64,000 nt of DNA from NCBI GenBank assembly GCA_001632425.1, contig KV425586.1:124001-188000 (forward strand). The letters run 5' to 3'. This stretch comes from Neolentinus lepideus HHB14362 ss-1. Taxonomy: Eukaryota > Basidiomycota > Agaricomycetes > Gloeophyllales > Gloeophyllaceae. The notes below the pieces were generated by a model. It had not been told where the DNA came from. It was given only the letters and a program-made list of their open reading frames with translations, and did not search any database. Below are positions 11,090-21,797 of this stretch, one piece after another; position 1 is the first letter of the stretch; every line of letters starts with the position of its first letter. A program made the position numbers and the translations under genes.

Positions 11090-12746
11090 ATGGCAATCAT
11101 TAGCAGTATTCCAGCCGAAACGCTCTCCGAGATATTTCTCTATCATATCGCTGTCAACACTATCGATCCTTTTCGTCGTGGCTGGTCTTACAAGTGGGCA
11201 CAACTAAGGCTTGTATGCCATACGTGGAACGAGATTCTGAACTATGCTATATTCTGGAAAAACGTTCCGGTTACGAGCCCCCGGGCGATGGAGTTTGTTC
11301 TGGCTCACAGTGTGCAGACGGATTTGTATATGAGGGGGCTAGTGACGAGCGTCGTAGAACAGGTTGACCGACAAAAGCTGGCCTTGATGCTGGGATCCGC
11401 TGGTAGGATTCAAGAACTGGATCTATGGATATCTGAAGAAGTTATCCGCGCCTTTAATGCACCGACGCTGGAGATAAAGAGATTAGCGCTGAAGAAAGTG
11501 CCGGGAAGTAGCGTCGCATCAGGGCAGGACCCGTCAACTCTCCTTACACGGTTCCAGTCGCCAGCACTGAAGACGCTCGCACTGGAGAACTTCGTCTGGG
11601 GAGAGATCAAGCCGATGCTCAGCAACGTCGTCGTCGACCTCACACTCGATAAAGTCCACGGTATACGGGTCCAGGAATTCATAACCGCTCTGCAAGGGAT
11701 GAAGAACCTGCGCAGGCTAGACATTAACAGTGCCAACTGGGACGCACTGCAATATGCCCTGACCGATGGGATTGAGGAACTCAGTCTACGCGGACAGAGA
11801 AGGATCGGTGGGAATTCGTTCCTCGAAAGTCTAGACACCCTACAAAATCTGCGTCGTCTCAACATCGAGTCAACTATAAAACCGCCACTAGGTAATTCGC
11901 TGACACGCACCCTGACTGGACTGGAGTCTATTAGTTACACCCTTGGCAATTCCGAGGATGTGAAATACCTCACATTCATCGCTGCTCCCACACTCCGTCA
12001 TTTCCGGCTTCAAAGTTCTGACCTTTATCATGAGACCGACCAAGATCATCGCCGGACACTGCGATTGGTACAGCCACTGCTCGACCAAGTAGTGCGAAAC
12101 TGCCCCCCACGTACTGCACAATTCCGTTCATCGCCGGGAGACTTGTGCATGTCATTTACCAAAGAGCCGACAGCTGTTGTGCAGCCCGACGAATGCATTC
12201 ATCTTAAGCTATGCATGGAGTTTCGGTACGTCATGCTGAACTTCATGACGACGTTCTTCAAAGATGTCCTGGAGAGGATCGATCAATATCAGCGATGGAG
12301 ATTATTGCGGTACGATAAATCTGAATGCCTGGCACGAGCTCTTCCAATTCATGCACAACGTCCGGTCTCTCCACCTGGAGAGAAAGGGAGCTAAGGTGAT
12401 GCCTGAGGGTCTGCACCACTTTGAGGAGGACGGCATCTGTCACGCCGTCTTTCCCAAGCTGGAGGCTCTTTTCCTGGACGATGTCTGGTTTCGTCCACAG
12501 CGGAGAAAGAATCAAGGCGTGCAGATCAGCACAGCCAAGACGAAGAAGAGGAGTTTCATTGGCGATCTGAAAAGATCGTTTGAGCTCCGCGACGCCGCGC
12601 AAGCCCATGACAATCTTACCCAGGAAGACGGAACTTTGTTCCAGCTTGTTATCCTCAATGCAATTAAGTTATATCCTAGTGATGTGGAGGCGTTGAAGAA
12701 GCTGGGAGTAGAGGTTGTCTGGGACTCGATAACTCGCAGGAAATAG
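11090..12746 (+). pseudogene. F-box/LRR-like protein, type C (left copy, frameshifted)
   Basis: The frame from 11090 reads as a type C F-box protein (F-box at residues about 5-58: IPAETLSEIFLYHIAV, AQLRLVCHTWNEIL, FWKNVPV), then leucine-rich sequence with GMKNLRRLDIN and GIEELSLRGQRR. It leaves frame at about 12283. Compared with the intact mirror copy (60480-62153), about 5 bases are missing just after GAGAGGATCGA. The downstream third continues in another frame from about 12290 to TAG 12746 with intact family sequence (MHNVRSLHLERKG, FPKLEALFLDDV, LKKLGVEVVWDS). Either a truncated ~434-residue protein is made or the gene is dead. The start ATG has no upstream partner equivalent to the MSTT start of the right copy. 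Confidence 0.8.
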
Positions 12747-13079
12747 AAGGGCGGTGGTGCGAGGCAGGATGATGGTATTCCAATATTTGCCGCGTAGCTG
12801 TATCACAAAGGAAGTAGTTGTGAAGCAAAGTTGCACAATTTCCTGTATATAGTTGCAGAACGAACACCGAGCAATGCATGACTGTGGTAACACTGAGTAG
12901 CAAATATTGCCCTACGCCCCATCATGAATGACGGGTACGAACCATTCAATTGAATCTAGAACGGCGAAAACTGGTGGCTGAGAGGGAGTGGAAGGAGCTA
13001 AGATACGGAAAGGGTGAGGATCAGATTTAAGATGAGTAGAAAGCTATGAATCGTGCCTGTGGACGAAATATTGGGTCTT

Positions 13080-13812
13080 GCGGCACTTGAACTTTACTAC
13101 GTCAGGCTGATGTCGACGGGTTGCGAGATATCCTGTTGCCTCTAGAGTGGATACTAGCTACCGTCTACATCTAACCATCCCGAGGGGGATGAGATATTGT
13201 CGCTTCCATAGCGAGACGAGACTGACCTTGGTCTATGGGTGAATAAACAGGCAAGGCGCCCGGCCCAGAACTTGGCATCGCACCTGGAGTCTTCGAGAAA
13301 TTGGCCATTTAATGCCGGCGACGACGGCCATGACATGATAAAGCAGTAGAGTACACCGTGCAGACGGCTGCCCGACGTGTGTATCTTACATATTTGTGTT
13401 CAATATGCTTGCACAAAGCCTCGGCTTCTCCAGTAGAGTCGGTCCTCATCAATGTCATCAGATTCCGCACTCGTGAGCAAGGGGAGAAAGGGAAGAAAGG
13501 GAGCTACCTGGATGGTGTAAGAGGGCTGTTAAAACGGCATGGCATGGAGGAACAACTTCACAGCTTTACAATTCAGCTCTATCAGTGCGAGTGGACGAGA
13601 AGAACCAATACGAATAAGAGGGGCTTCACTGGCATTCTGCATAGATCGTCTAAGCTCCGTGACGCGCATGACACAGAGAACTTTACCAAGGTAGATGGAG
13701 CGAAGGTCTATATCATCATCCTGAATTAAATCAGGTCATATACAAACGGCATTGAGACGTTGAAGAAGCTGGAGGGAAAGGTTAACTGGGATACGGTAAC
13801 TCGCACGAAATA
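13080..13812 (+). pseudogene. Remnant of a type C-like F-box gene (left)
   Basis: This is degenerate sequence that aligns piecewise to the end of F-box C. The frame 13358-13729 ends with GFTGILHRSSKLRD and FTKVDGAKVYIIILN, and after a stop the next frame gives IETLKKL and VNWDTVTRTK, the counterpart of the C terminus (LKKLGVEVVWDSITRRK). Upstream, near 13190-13250, a weak match to the middle family segment is visible. The same debris is present in the right arm at 59480-60175 in the opposite orientation, so the remnant existed before the arms separated. Confidence 0.65.
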
Positions 13813-14059
13813 GAAGCTCGGTGGGGCGAGGGGCAGTGGAGATATGGTATTTCGTCACCTGAATATTGAATAGCCGTATACGAGAGTGCGCGCTCCCTTT
13901 AGAAGGGCTGTACAATTTTCTGTATATAAAACAGGGAAGAGGAGGCATAAAATGACTACGAGCAGCGCTGGTAATCTGAAAGTGCGTGCTGCGACTAGAA
14001 TTCAGACGAACAGAAGGTACGAATGACTTACATGGAGACTGGACACTGAATATATGACT

Positions 14060-14260
14060 TTGCTACGCTTGGAGATCACTGCATCAGAGAAGATGGCGAC
14101 GAACTGCAAGATATCCTATCACTGATCTACAGCGGATGCTCACCTATCTACCCATCGCCCGGAGGGATGACACATTGAGGGTTCCACTACGAGACGGCAT
14201 TGGCCTCTGTCTACGCGTCGAGGGCAAGACTGCATTGCCTAGATGCATCACTGTTATTCG
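14060..14260 (+). pseudogene. Short F-box middle-segment fragment (left)
   Basis: A fragment of the family's central segment: ELQDIL followed by PIYPSPGG, then an altered reading of the segment that in type A reads IDLSLCVEKQAR. The mirror copy at 59111-59320 (minus) reads IYPSPGGED and GIDLCVCVEVQARLH more clearly. Too short and broken to encode a product. Confidence 0.5.
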
Positions 14261-14806
14261 ATAAATCGATCAATATTCAATCCACATGTGTGGCTTCCGA
14301 ACTTTGTTGCTGTTTGTAGAGCCACAATTCCGGCGTTCGGAAGGTCACCTCGTTTCCTAAGCAGCCACTGAGTCAGCCACGCTCGTCGAAATTTTTCGTT
14401 GTGTGTCCGTTGGACATCGACTTGTTTCTGTCTTGTGTCAATGAGACAAGATGCCTTCTCCAGATTCGGGGCCCAGCGCATTTGTTCTGGAAGTCGTCAG
14501 GTCTCCCTCCCAGTCCCGGTGAAGACGAGGAAGATAACTGCAGGAATAGTGGACGCAAGTGCCCCAGACGGATTTACCGATGATTCTCGATTATCGGTCA
14601 GATGTTGGGTTGTCAATCTCATAAGTCGTCACTTCGGTCAGATAATTTGTGCGATCCAATTCACTGCTGTTAATATGTACAAAGCAGATTATCAAGTCTC
14701 ATGACATACGCGCGCAATCTTGTCTCACTTCGAAATTACCCCTCCCCTTTATAACCTCCATCCTTCATCCTTGCTCCGGTTACTGCAGTCGCCTTGTAAA
14801 CGTGTC
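14261..14806. repeat. Block downstream of F-box B; one of three copies in the window
   Basis: About 450 bases after the B stop codon (core 14261-14720). It recurs after the right B copy (52140-52545, inverted relative to this one) and again near 58658-59060 beside the C-type debris. All three share the AACGAAAAATTTCGAC-like and TCGATAATCGGTAAATCC-like stretches with many small differences. It seems to mark a rearrangement junction in the right arm. No coding potential was recognised. Confidence 0.6.
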
Positions 14807-16528
14807 TCATTCATCCTCATTTTCATCATCATCTTCCCAATCCACGCCGTCCTCGTGGACATCGTTCTTGTATTTGATTATCCTGAGACCATCCCAGTTC
14901 ACGTTGTTAAATAGTCTCCTCAAGGCTCGAATATCCTTCCCGGTGATATTGATGCCCTTTATGATTGTAAGTTCTTGGATTTGATTGTCACCGCGTCGCT
15001 GACAAGAGCTTATTAGACGATTCCAGAAATCGCCTTCATCTCTATCAGCAGGTCGCGACGACTGTCGGAACCAAATGGATTTCAGCTCGATGGACTCTAG
15101 GAGCGGGAATAATGCCGGATATTCCCAGAGCCGACCTACACGCTCGGGGAAGACGAGCCCGGTCGGCAGAGTAGATGTGCTCCTGCCAGAAATATGTAGT
15201 CCTTTGATGTTATCCATCAGCAGGTACACCTCCCTCCATGTCTCGACAGCTTGACCTGTGTATGCCCTGCCGTCTTGGACACTCAGATACTCTGTGGCGC
15301 CCAAGTATGACCCAAGATGTTGGCCAATGAGGCCGAGGATCACATCTTCATGGCGATCATCGAACTCAATGAAGCTCAGGCAAATACCGCTCGTTTGCGC
15401 GGAATAGCTCACTGCAGCCGCCTCTGGGGTAAGCATCAGGTGAATGCTTTGGGGGTTCGGCGCATAGATTGTACACCCAGCAAGATGTACTCTGCTAAAT
15501 CCTTCTGTGCGCCTGCCAAGGAGGTCCATCACATCCGTCAATTCCTCCGTGCAGACGATGTCGAGGCAAGCATATGCCAACCTGGAGGTGTTAACAAGGG
15601 CAAGCAGCACCGCTTCGCCAGTGCCCCAGATGCTGATCTCCAAATGGCGTAGTTCCTGTAGTGTGACGACTTTCACGATACCGTCCAAGGCAAAGCACGG
15701 GAAGATGTCGGTTTCGAGCTTCAAGGAATGCAGTCTCGGCGTCGATGATAATAGGCCAATGATTTCCCCTGTTGTCACAGGGGTTTGGGTCTTTGAAAGG
15801 GTGAGGTCCGTTAATGCTGGGCACATCAGCATGTGGAACTCATGGAAGTCGAAACCGGCACCCGATAGCTTCAAGCGTTGCAAAACGGGGGAGGCGAATA
15901 GAGATAAATCAACCTGCCCATGCTTATCCGTTCGTCGAAGGTCCAAATCTTCCAACGCCTGAGCTCTCGTCCGATCTGGTCCCCCCAATCTCTGTAGCAT
16001 CAAGGACGACATAGTAAGCTGAAACGCCGTGATGCGGGATAATGCTCTCCGGATATACACCAGCTTCTGCAGGTCTTCTTCCTTTGCTCGTTCCAATATC
16101 CGTTCTTTCATCTCCTTTTCCATAGCCAATTCCCTCACAAAGCAAAACCTATCGTGCGCGCTAATATTCCGCTGTCTCATCTGCTTCTTGCACACCTTCA
16201 TCCGCCGGTAATGTGTCCTCAACTCTGTCCTCACTGACGTGCCACCGTCGCCACTGACAATGCCACGGACAGTGACTGTACAACGACCAGATCGGATCAT
16301 AACGTTGCGTAACGCCTCGACACTGGTAATAACGACCTCTTTCCATAAAGTTGCGCTGTAGAAAACCGCGTTTCGCCATGTCTTGGAGACCAAACCGAGG
16401 ACATTCCACCCATACGGTGAGACTTTGCTGTGGCTCTTTGAGGCCTCCCTGGCTTCCTGGCCCATATAGGAGGCAATTTCGCCGATCATATCAGGTGGGA
16501 AGTTCATTTGTTTTTGTTGTAATGCCAT
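14807..16528 (-). CDS. F-box/LRR-like protein, type B (left copy)
   Basis: 573-residue single-exon protein, probably a substrate receptor of a Cullin-RING ligase. N-terminal F-box-like block: FPPDMIGEIASYMG, then GWNVLGLVSKTWRNAV and LWKEVVI (residues about 9-70). A charged helical stretch, MEKEMKERILERAKEED, follows near residues 140-160, then leucine-rich sequence (LEDLDLRRTD, LQRLKLSGAGF). The motif VQDGRAYTG is near residue 430, and the family C-terminal module is SIWFRQSS, ELTIIKGINITGKDIRAL, VNWDGLR, with an acidic tail (DGVDWEDDDENEDE). I use ATG 16526-16528; the frame is open upstream only from a TTG. The mirror copy at 50332-52050 is intact and one residue shorter. Confidence 0.85.
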   Translation of the reverse strand: MALQQKQMNFPPDMIGEIASYMGQEAREASKSHSKVSPYGWNVLGLVSKTWRNAVFYSATLWKEVVITSVEALRNVMIRSGRCTVTVRGIVSGDGGTSVRTELRTHYRRMKVCKKQMRQRNISAHDRFCFVRELAMEKEMKERILERAKEEDLQKLVYIRRALSRITAFQLTMSSLMLQRLGGPDRTRAQALEDLDLRRTDKHGQVDLSLFASPVLQRLKLSGAGFDFHEFHMLMCPALTDLTLSKTQTPVTTGEIIGLLSSTPRLHSLKLETDIFPCFALDGIVKVVTLQELRHLEISIWGTGEAVLLALVNTSRLAYACLDIVCTEELTDVMDLLGRRTEGFSRVHLAGCTIYAPNPQSIHLMLTPEAAAVSYSAQTSGICLSFIEFDDRHEDVILGLIGQHLGSYLGATEYLSVQDGRAYTGQAVETWREVYLLMDNIKGLHISGRSTSTLPTGLVFPERVGRLWEYPALFPLLESIELKSIWFRQSSRPADRDEGDFWNRLISSCQRRGDNQIQELTIIKGINITGKDIRALRRLFNNVNWDGLRIIKYKNDVHEDGVDWEDDDENEDE

Positions 16529-16731
16529 CTTGTTTGTCCGGTGAGAGCTGTGGCACCGGGCGACGTGGTGGATCAACTCCAGTATTTTCGATAACTCGTA
16601 TGGTGAATGTACCTACATAAAGCGTATAGGAGATTGAGTATATGAGATAAGCAGGTTTGAGTGCGCGGTAGTGACTTTAGCTGCAGTCAATAGAGCGAAC
16701 GTTGTGTGGCAGAGGTGTTGTTATTGACTGT

Positions 16732-17545
16732 TACGAGTCCTGAGGTACGAAGGATGAGTTTGTACGCTCAAAATGAGCGGGTTGCCGAACGATGTCCTTC
16801 GTGGGAACTCGTGCCGAGTAATCGGTGTTTCAAAATATTTGTAGTGCTAATCACAAAATTGGATCCCAGATTCATAGTCCGTGGGTAGTGATCACTACAA
16901 AGAGACTACAAACTCGTTTTGTAGTCCCTTTTTTCGATATTCTCTTCCTCACTGTCTTGGAGTCCCTCCGTTTCCTTCCTCCTTTCCAATATAAGCTTAT
17001 GCTATATATATGCGTTATCGGAAATATCCCTGTATTTTTTGGGTTTTTTTTGCTTTCGATGTACCCGAAATGTTCTCTGAGGTTTTTCTTACCGTGGGAA
17101 TTCGACTTCAATGACCGTTTGTAGTGGGTGGCGCGGCGGTGCGCCGCGTCGATTTGAAACGCTGGCTTCTGATTGGATGGACCGTCTCTCGCGCGGTTAT
17201 GGAAGGATCTTTGTCGGACGTCAGGTCTCAGACCCTTGTTCCTCGCATCATTGTCGTACCAGGGATTCGGATGAGCCATTCAGGAGGTCATCAATATTTT
17301 TTCCTTTTGGTTTTCCACAATCATCTGTATGTATATAGGGTTCTTAATCCACCTTCTTGTACATTTGTTTGGGTGATTATTTGAATATGGTAACTGTTAT
17401 GAGTCCTGAGTTGTCAGAAATTTTGGATTAAAATAAGATAAAAATAGAATTAAAAATCTATTTTGGACCATTTTTAAATTATAATGAAGTACAAAAGTTT
17501 CAGACAATTAATATGAAAATGTAACAAGTGACCTCAGGACTCGTA
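16732..17545. mobile_element. MITE-like insertion with 15-bp terminal inverted repeats
   Basis: The ends are perfect 15-base inverted repeats (TACGAGTCCTGAGGT at 16732-16746 and its complement at 17531-17545). A further copy of the CTGTTAYGAGTCCTGAG end lies inside, near 17395-17411, so a shorter ~150-base AT-rich unit (17395-17545) may be nested at the right end. The interior has an internal palindrome (GTAGTGATCACTAC near 16890), a hairpin around GACTACAAAC, T-rich tracts and one GC-rich patch (17120-17300). No transposase frame is seen. The right arm lacks the segment: its sequence runs from GTTATTGAC straight into GGTTATTTACC (50080-50145, minus), while on the left these lie at 16720 and 17580. 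A target-site duplication could not be fixed. Confidence 0.6.
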
Positions 17546-18046
17546 CCCATGCCATGCAGAGCAGTGGCCCTCTTGCCCAAGTTATTTACCGAGGACCTTG
17601 TGGCGTGGGATATTTGATCAGGCTCGTGCTAATGTCGAGCTCAAACACCACACATCGACGCCGTTCGGACAAGGAAAGTTGGCAAATAATCATCCCAGTA
17701 TTCGAGCCGGGCAAGAGATGGCCTTCAAATGACTGTCCATCTCCGCAATATTGCCTCTGATCTCCTTGGTCTTCAGGGTCTGGCCTCAAATTGTAAATCG
17801 ACATTACGATTCGACAAGAGTCTCTCTTATAGCTGTCTTGCACTGTCGCAGATGTCTCTCGAAATATTCGCCGACATCGTCGTAAAAGTCTCACTCGCAG
17901 CTGTGCCTGTGACCGCAGATGCTCCTGGGCGCTGTCAATCCAGTCTGACAGCCGCCCCGACGTGATGTCATGGTCAGTACGCGGTCAGACATAAAACAGT
18001 TCACCATCAGGCTCGTATTATCCTCGTCTTTCTTCTCCTCTGACTG
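17546..18046. promoter_or_regulatory. Conserved upstream region of the DUF3292 gene (left)
   Basis: From about 17580 this stretch is conserved, in mirror orientation, with 49154-49660 in the right arm, immediately upstream of both DUF3292 start codons. Shared blocks include the segment around CAAACACCACACATCGACG and the one around CTCCTTGGTCTTCAGGGTCTGG. Frames on it are broken differently in the two arms, so I read it as promoter and 5' untranslated sequence rather than coding. No specific factor site can be named. Confidence 0.4.
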
Positions 18047-20626
18047 ATGCCGGACATATCAGAACAGTCCTATACTGCGCCACCGACTCACCCGACTGTA
18101 CAAGCTATTGCTCAGCCGGTGACCAACGGAGATGCCCACACCAACCTTGCAGATCCAAACGGTGTAGCTCATGAACCCATCGAGGCACATTCAATCGACG
18201 ATGCTTACAAGCATGCGCATGGATCGGTTTCGAACAAACCTTTTTCACCAGAACCGTCTGCCAATCCGACAAGAACCACTGATCATCCTTCGACCGTCCC
18301 TACCGAACCGTCCTCTACCTCGATCGAGCCTACTGTCATAGATACAACTCATCCTCCTCCCTCTTCCGCAACGATGGAAGGAATCCAGTCGTCGCGACAG
18401 GACGATGCATTTCCCCCTGCGAATCCGCGTGCACGAACAGTGTTGAATGGAAAGGTTGTTGGAGAAGAGACCGAGGAAGATAAGGGACTAGTGGATGTAG
18501 GATGGGATCGCGCTACCGCAGGTCAACTTGTCAGCGGCCTGGACAATGGGGACTTGTGGGCCTTGATTCGGAGATTTAACAAGGTGATCGACGTTTGACT
18601 CGTATTAACGGCTGGGCTGACGCGCCCTGTAGCAATTGTACCATGTCAAAGCGGTCGATGGTCCCCTACCGGGCGGACTTGACCTTTGGCCAACTGAGGA
18701 GGAAGAGTTTGCTCCCGAGAAGCTCCGAAGTCAGGTTGAACGTGTTTATGTCACAGTGGTATGTCCTTTCTTGCACGTTTATCTTTGCACGACTTCGAAC
18801 CGCACAACAGGTCACAGGTCTAGCTGCCTTTGCGAAACATGTTGCACGCCTTCGTTCCTGGAATGAACGCAATCGGACCATAGCTTGGATGGCGGTACGT
18901 CAGATCACGGACTATCTTTTGCGCACGCGACTTAGCTTTTTCACGCGACAGGGTTATTACATTGCATGGGCACTAAACGTCCTCTTTCCTACCCTTCTCA
19001 CCCTTCTGTTTACCTTGATAACCTTCCCTCAATTTCGGCCTCTCCTTTTCCCGCCTGCACCCCTCGCTGCTGTCTCCGCGTCTACAGGAACTCTGCAGCA
19101 ACCCCGCTCTGGGCAACTCGATAGCAAGGACTCGCTCACCGGAGCACCTGAGACGTACAAGGGCGAAGCCGTCGAGCATGAGGCGTCGAATCTCGTCACC
19201 GGTCTCGCAGGGCTCGCAGCGGGTACCGCCATTGGCAAAGGTCCCGAGGAGTCTAGGGCGGACAGGAAAGCGGCAGAAGGAATTGTTGACAACGAGGCGC
19301 CGGAAGGTCATAACGATAAGATTAGTCAGGCCGTGCCGGATGTGGGGGACGTGATTGCTGGGGCTGGAGACGCGAAGGAGGTGGCGAGTGGGAAGAAGCC
19401 GAGGGAGGAGGTGGATAAGACGAAGGAACCGGTGAATCAGGCTGTGTGGGAGAAGGCACGTCCGGTAATGAGAGGTATGGCGAGCGTTGTTGACGTTTGG
19501 GAGATGTTTGGCAAGTAAGTTCGGTTTTCTTTCCTTCTGTCTAGATGATTTGGGCCTCGTACTGATGGCTTTTATGCATAGCGCATTGTCACCCACGCCG
19601 CCGTTTGGTATCGCTGTGCGACTGAGGCTTGCGGGTGTTATTGCGTCTTTGCTTCTCGTGTCGTTATTCCTCGACGAGCGGCTGGTGTACAAGAGTACTA
19701 CATTTATCCTTGGATTCGTGTTCTTCGGACAGCCTGTCTTGGTTCGGGGCTTCGAAATGCTGGAGCAACTGGTACCTAACTGGCAGTGGTACCTTGAGCC
19801 ACGGAAGTACGTATAACTGATCTGCAATTCACCCACTATTGCTGACGACTAATTCCGCTGTAGTACGATACTCAAGGGTGCTCCAACGAATGCTCAGCTG
19901 ACGCTCACTCTCCTGAGGATCGGGGAAGCACACAAGGCCCCTCTTCCTGCTCCACCGTCTCGCGGTGCTGACGAGCCTCCACCGGAAGGCCCAACTACCC
20001 CACTGGCTGCAGATAACATCCCTATTGAGGTTTCGCAAGCCGAGCTGGATTCGATCCAACACCCCGACCCGGCCGCGGAGGCAGAGGCTCAGGCACAGAA
20101 AGAGAAAGCACAGGAAGCAAAGCTCAAGAAGCAGCACCACTTCTTAAACTTCGTCAAGGCAACGGCGCGTACGGGTGTCAGCACGGTCTTCGGCGCAGAC
20201 AAGGTACGCGCAAAGACCCTCGGGGACGAGCATGCGAAGCGTCGGCTTGGGGTTTTGCATCATCCTAAGGAAGAGGTGTGTAATGGCCCCACGACGTTTA
20301 ACGTGCGGTATCAGGGCAAGAAAGGGAGGATCATTATCAGCACGCATGCGACTTCACCGTGCGTTGCTTTTGTTCCTGGAAGTGATGAGAAAGGGGAGCC
20401 GCTGTGGAGTATCGGACTTAGTGAGATTAGGGAGCTGAAGAAGGTTGGGGCCCTTGGTACGAAGGGACGGTTGGTGGTGGGGTATGCACTGGGGATGGAG
20501 ATTGTGGACGGATTGGAGATTGTGGATGGAGAGGGAACGGCGAGGTTGTGTACGGCGATTGAGAAGAGGGAGGAGCTGTTTAATAGGCTTGTGGCGATGG
20601 ACGGGCAGAAGTGGGAGAGCTGGTAG
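18047..20626 (+). CDS. DUF3292 family membrane protein (left copy)
   Basis: Fungal protein of unknown function, predicted membrane-associated, 765 residues. Exons: 18047-18583, 18633-18758, 18811-18894, 18952-19514, 19582-19806, 19864-20626. All introns are GT-AG, 48-67 nt, with consistent phase. Order: a low-complexity Pro/Ser/Thr-rich N-terminus, then VGWDRATAGQLVSGL, VKAVDGPLPGGLDL, a hydrophobic segment GYYIAWALNVLFPT at about 250-280, a linker with GEAVEHEASNLVTGL, two more hydrophobic segments near 450-500 (AGVIASLLLVSLFL; FILGFVFFGQPVLV), an Ala/Glu-rich linker, and a C-terminal GRAM/PH-like region (FNVRYQGKKGRIIIS, SEIRELKKVGALG, ELFNRLVAMDGQKWE). This order matches the DUF3292 family. 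The mirror copy (46584-49153) is also intact. Confidence 0.9.
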
Positions 20627-20797
20627 ACGTGAAGAGGAGGCGTGGACTATCTTGTACAGGTGTAATACTGGTAGTGTATAGCGTAGTGCTTCGTCGAATA
20701 ATGAACGTCAATATTATGGGTGCTTCGCCAACTTGAATATTGTTAAAAGGGATGCGCACAGCCCTGTAGCGTGATACTCGGCCTGGGCCCTCCCAAA

Positions 20798-21767
20798 TAC
20801 TCGAGCGACGGTTAATTCCGTCTCAAGGATTCTGATGCAGCACCGCGGCTTCTGCTCCTGTGTCAATATTCATTTATTCCGACGCCATGTATCAGACGCA
20901 TACTACATCCGTAGTCTGCTACTTTCGTTCACGGAGTCTCGCTGTAAGCTTTCACGACTAAGAGCGAACGTGTGTCTGTACACTGGCGCATAGGTATCAA
21001 AACCTAAGAGCTATTTCATGCCAGGGATAACGCTTCCATCTCTTCGATCGAGGTGTCTGTATTCAACTGTCCCAGGTTACTCCTGTAGCTGCGTCCCAGG
21101 TCCAGGTATGCCAGCCCGCTGGTACTCTAAGCGCTGTACTAAAGTTCATCAAGCTTGCCTGCACTCATGACCTCTCGCTAATATTACAGTGTCCTCGGAA
21201 TCCGATGTCTAGCTCCAGCGAGAGCTGACTCATGACCTGTGATAGGCGCTACGATATACTCGAGCGGCGGAAACTTGCCTCAGAGATTGTGGATCGAGAG
21301 GTGAACGAATCCTATCACTTTTTTGATGCAGCACCGCGGCTTCTGGTCCTGTGCCAGTATTCATTCATTCCGATGCCATGTATCGAAGCTATACTACATC
21401 CTTAGCCTTCTACTTTTGTTCACGGAGTCTCGTTGTCTTCCACGACCAAGAGCGAGCGTGATATTTGTACACTGACGTCTAGGTATCCAAACCTAAGAGT
21501 TATTCTATGCCAGGTATGCGAGATAACGCTTCCATCTCTTCAATCGAGGTGTCCAGTATCAAACTGTCTCAGGTTCAAACACCTGAAGTTGCGTACCAGG
21601 TACAGGTATGCCAACTCGCTGGTACTCTAAGCGCTGTACTAAAGTTCATCAAGGGCCTGTACTCATCGCTCTCGCTAATATTATAACATCTTGTGTGCTC
21701 GGTGCTACCAAATCCGATGTCTAGCTCGAACGAGAGCTGACTCATGACCTGTGCTAGGCACTACACC
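20798..21767. repeat. Tandem direct duplication, two units of about 460-510 bp
   Basis: Unit 1 starts at about 20798 (ACTCGAGCGACGG) and unit 2 at about 21259 (ACTCGAGCGGCGG). Blocks recur in the same order in both: GATGCAGCACCGCGGCTTCTG, TCACGGAGTCTCG, ATAACGCTTCCATCTCTTC, GGTACTCTAAGCGCTGTACT and GAGAGCTGACTCATGACCTG. The units are clearly diverged, with small indels. No open frame spans a unit and no terminal repeats were found, so this is a local duplication rather than a recognised transposon. It lies directly before the lipase and has no counterpart in the right arm. The 170 bases between the DUF3292 stop and unit 1 hold nothing I recognise. Confidence 0.75.
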
Positions 21768-21797
21768 GATGGAGCAGAAAATACAGCCTGTCTATGA

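Noticed and set aside
18973..19836. 287-codon minus-strand frame
   Set aside because: It lies antisense over exons 4-5 of the DUF3292 gene, crosses its introns, and mirrors GC-rich codon structure; no family resemblance.
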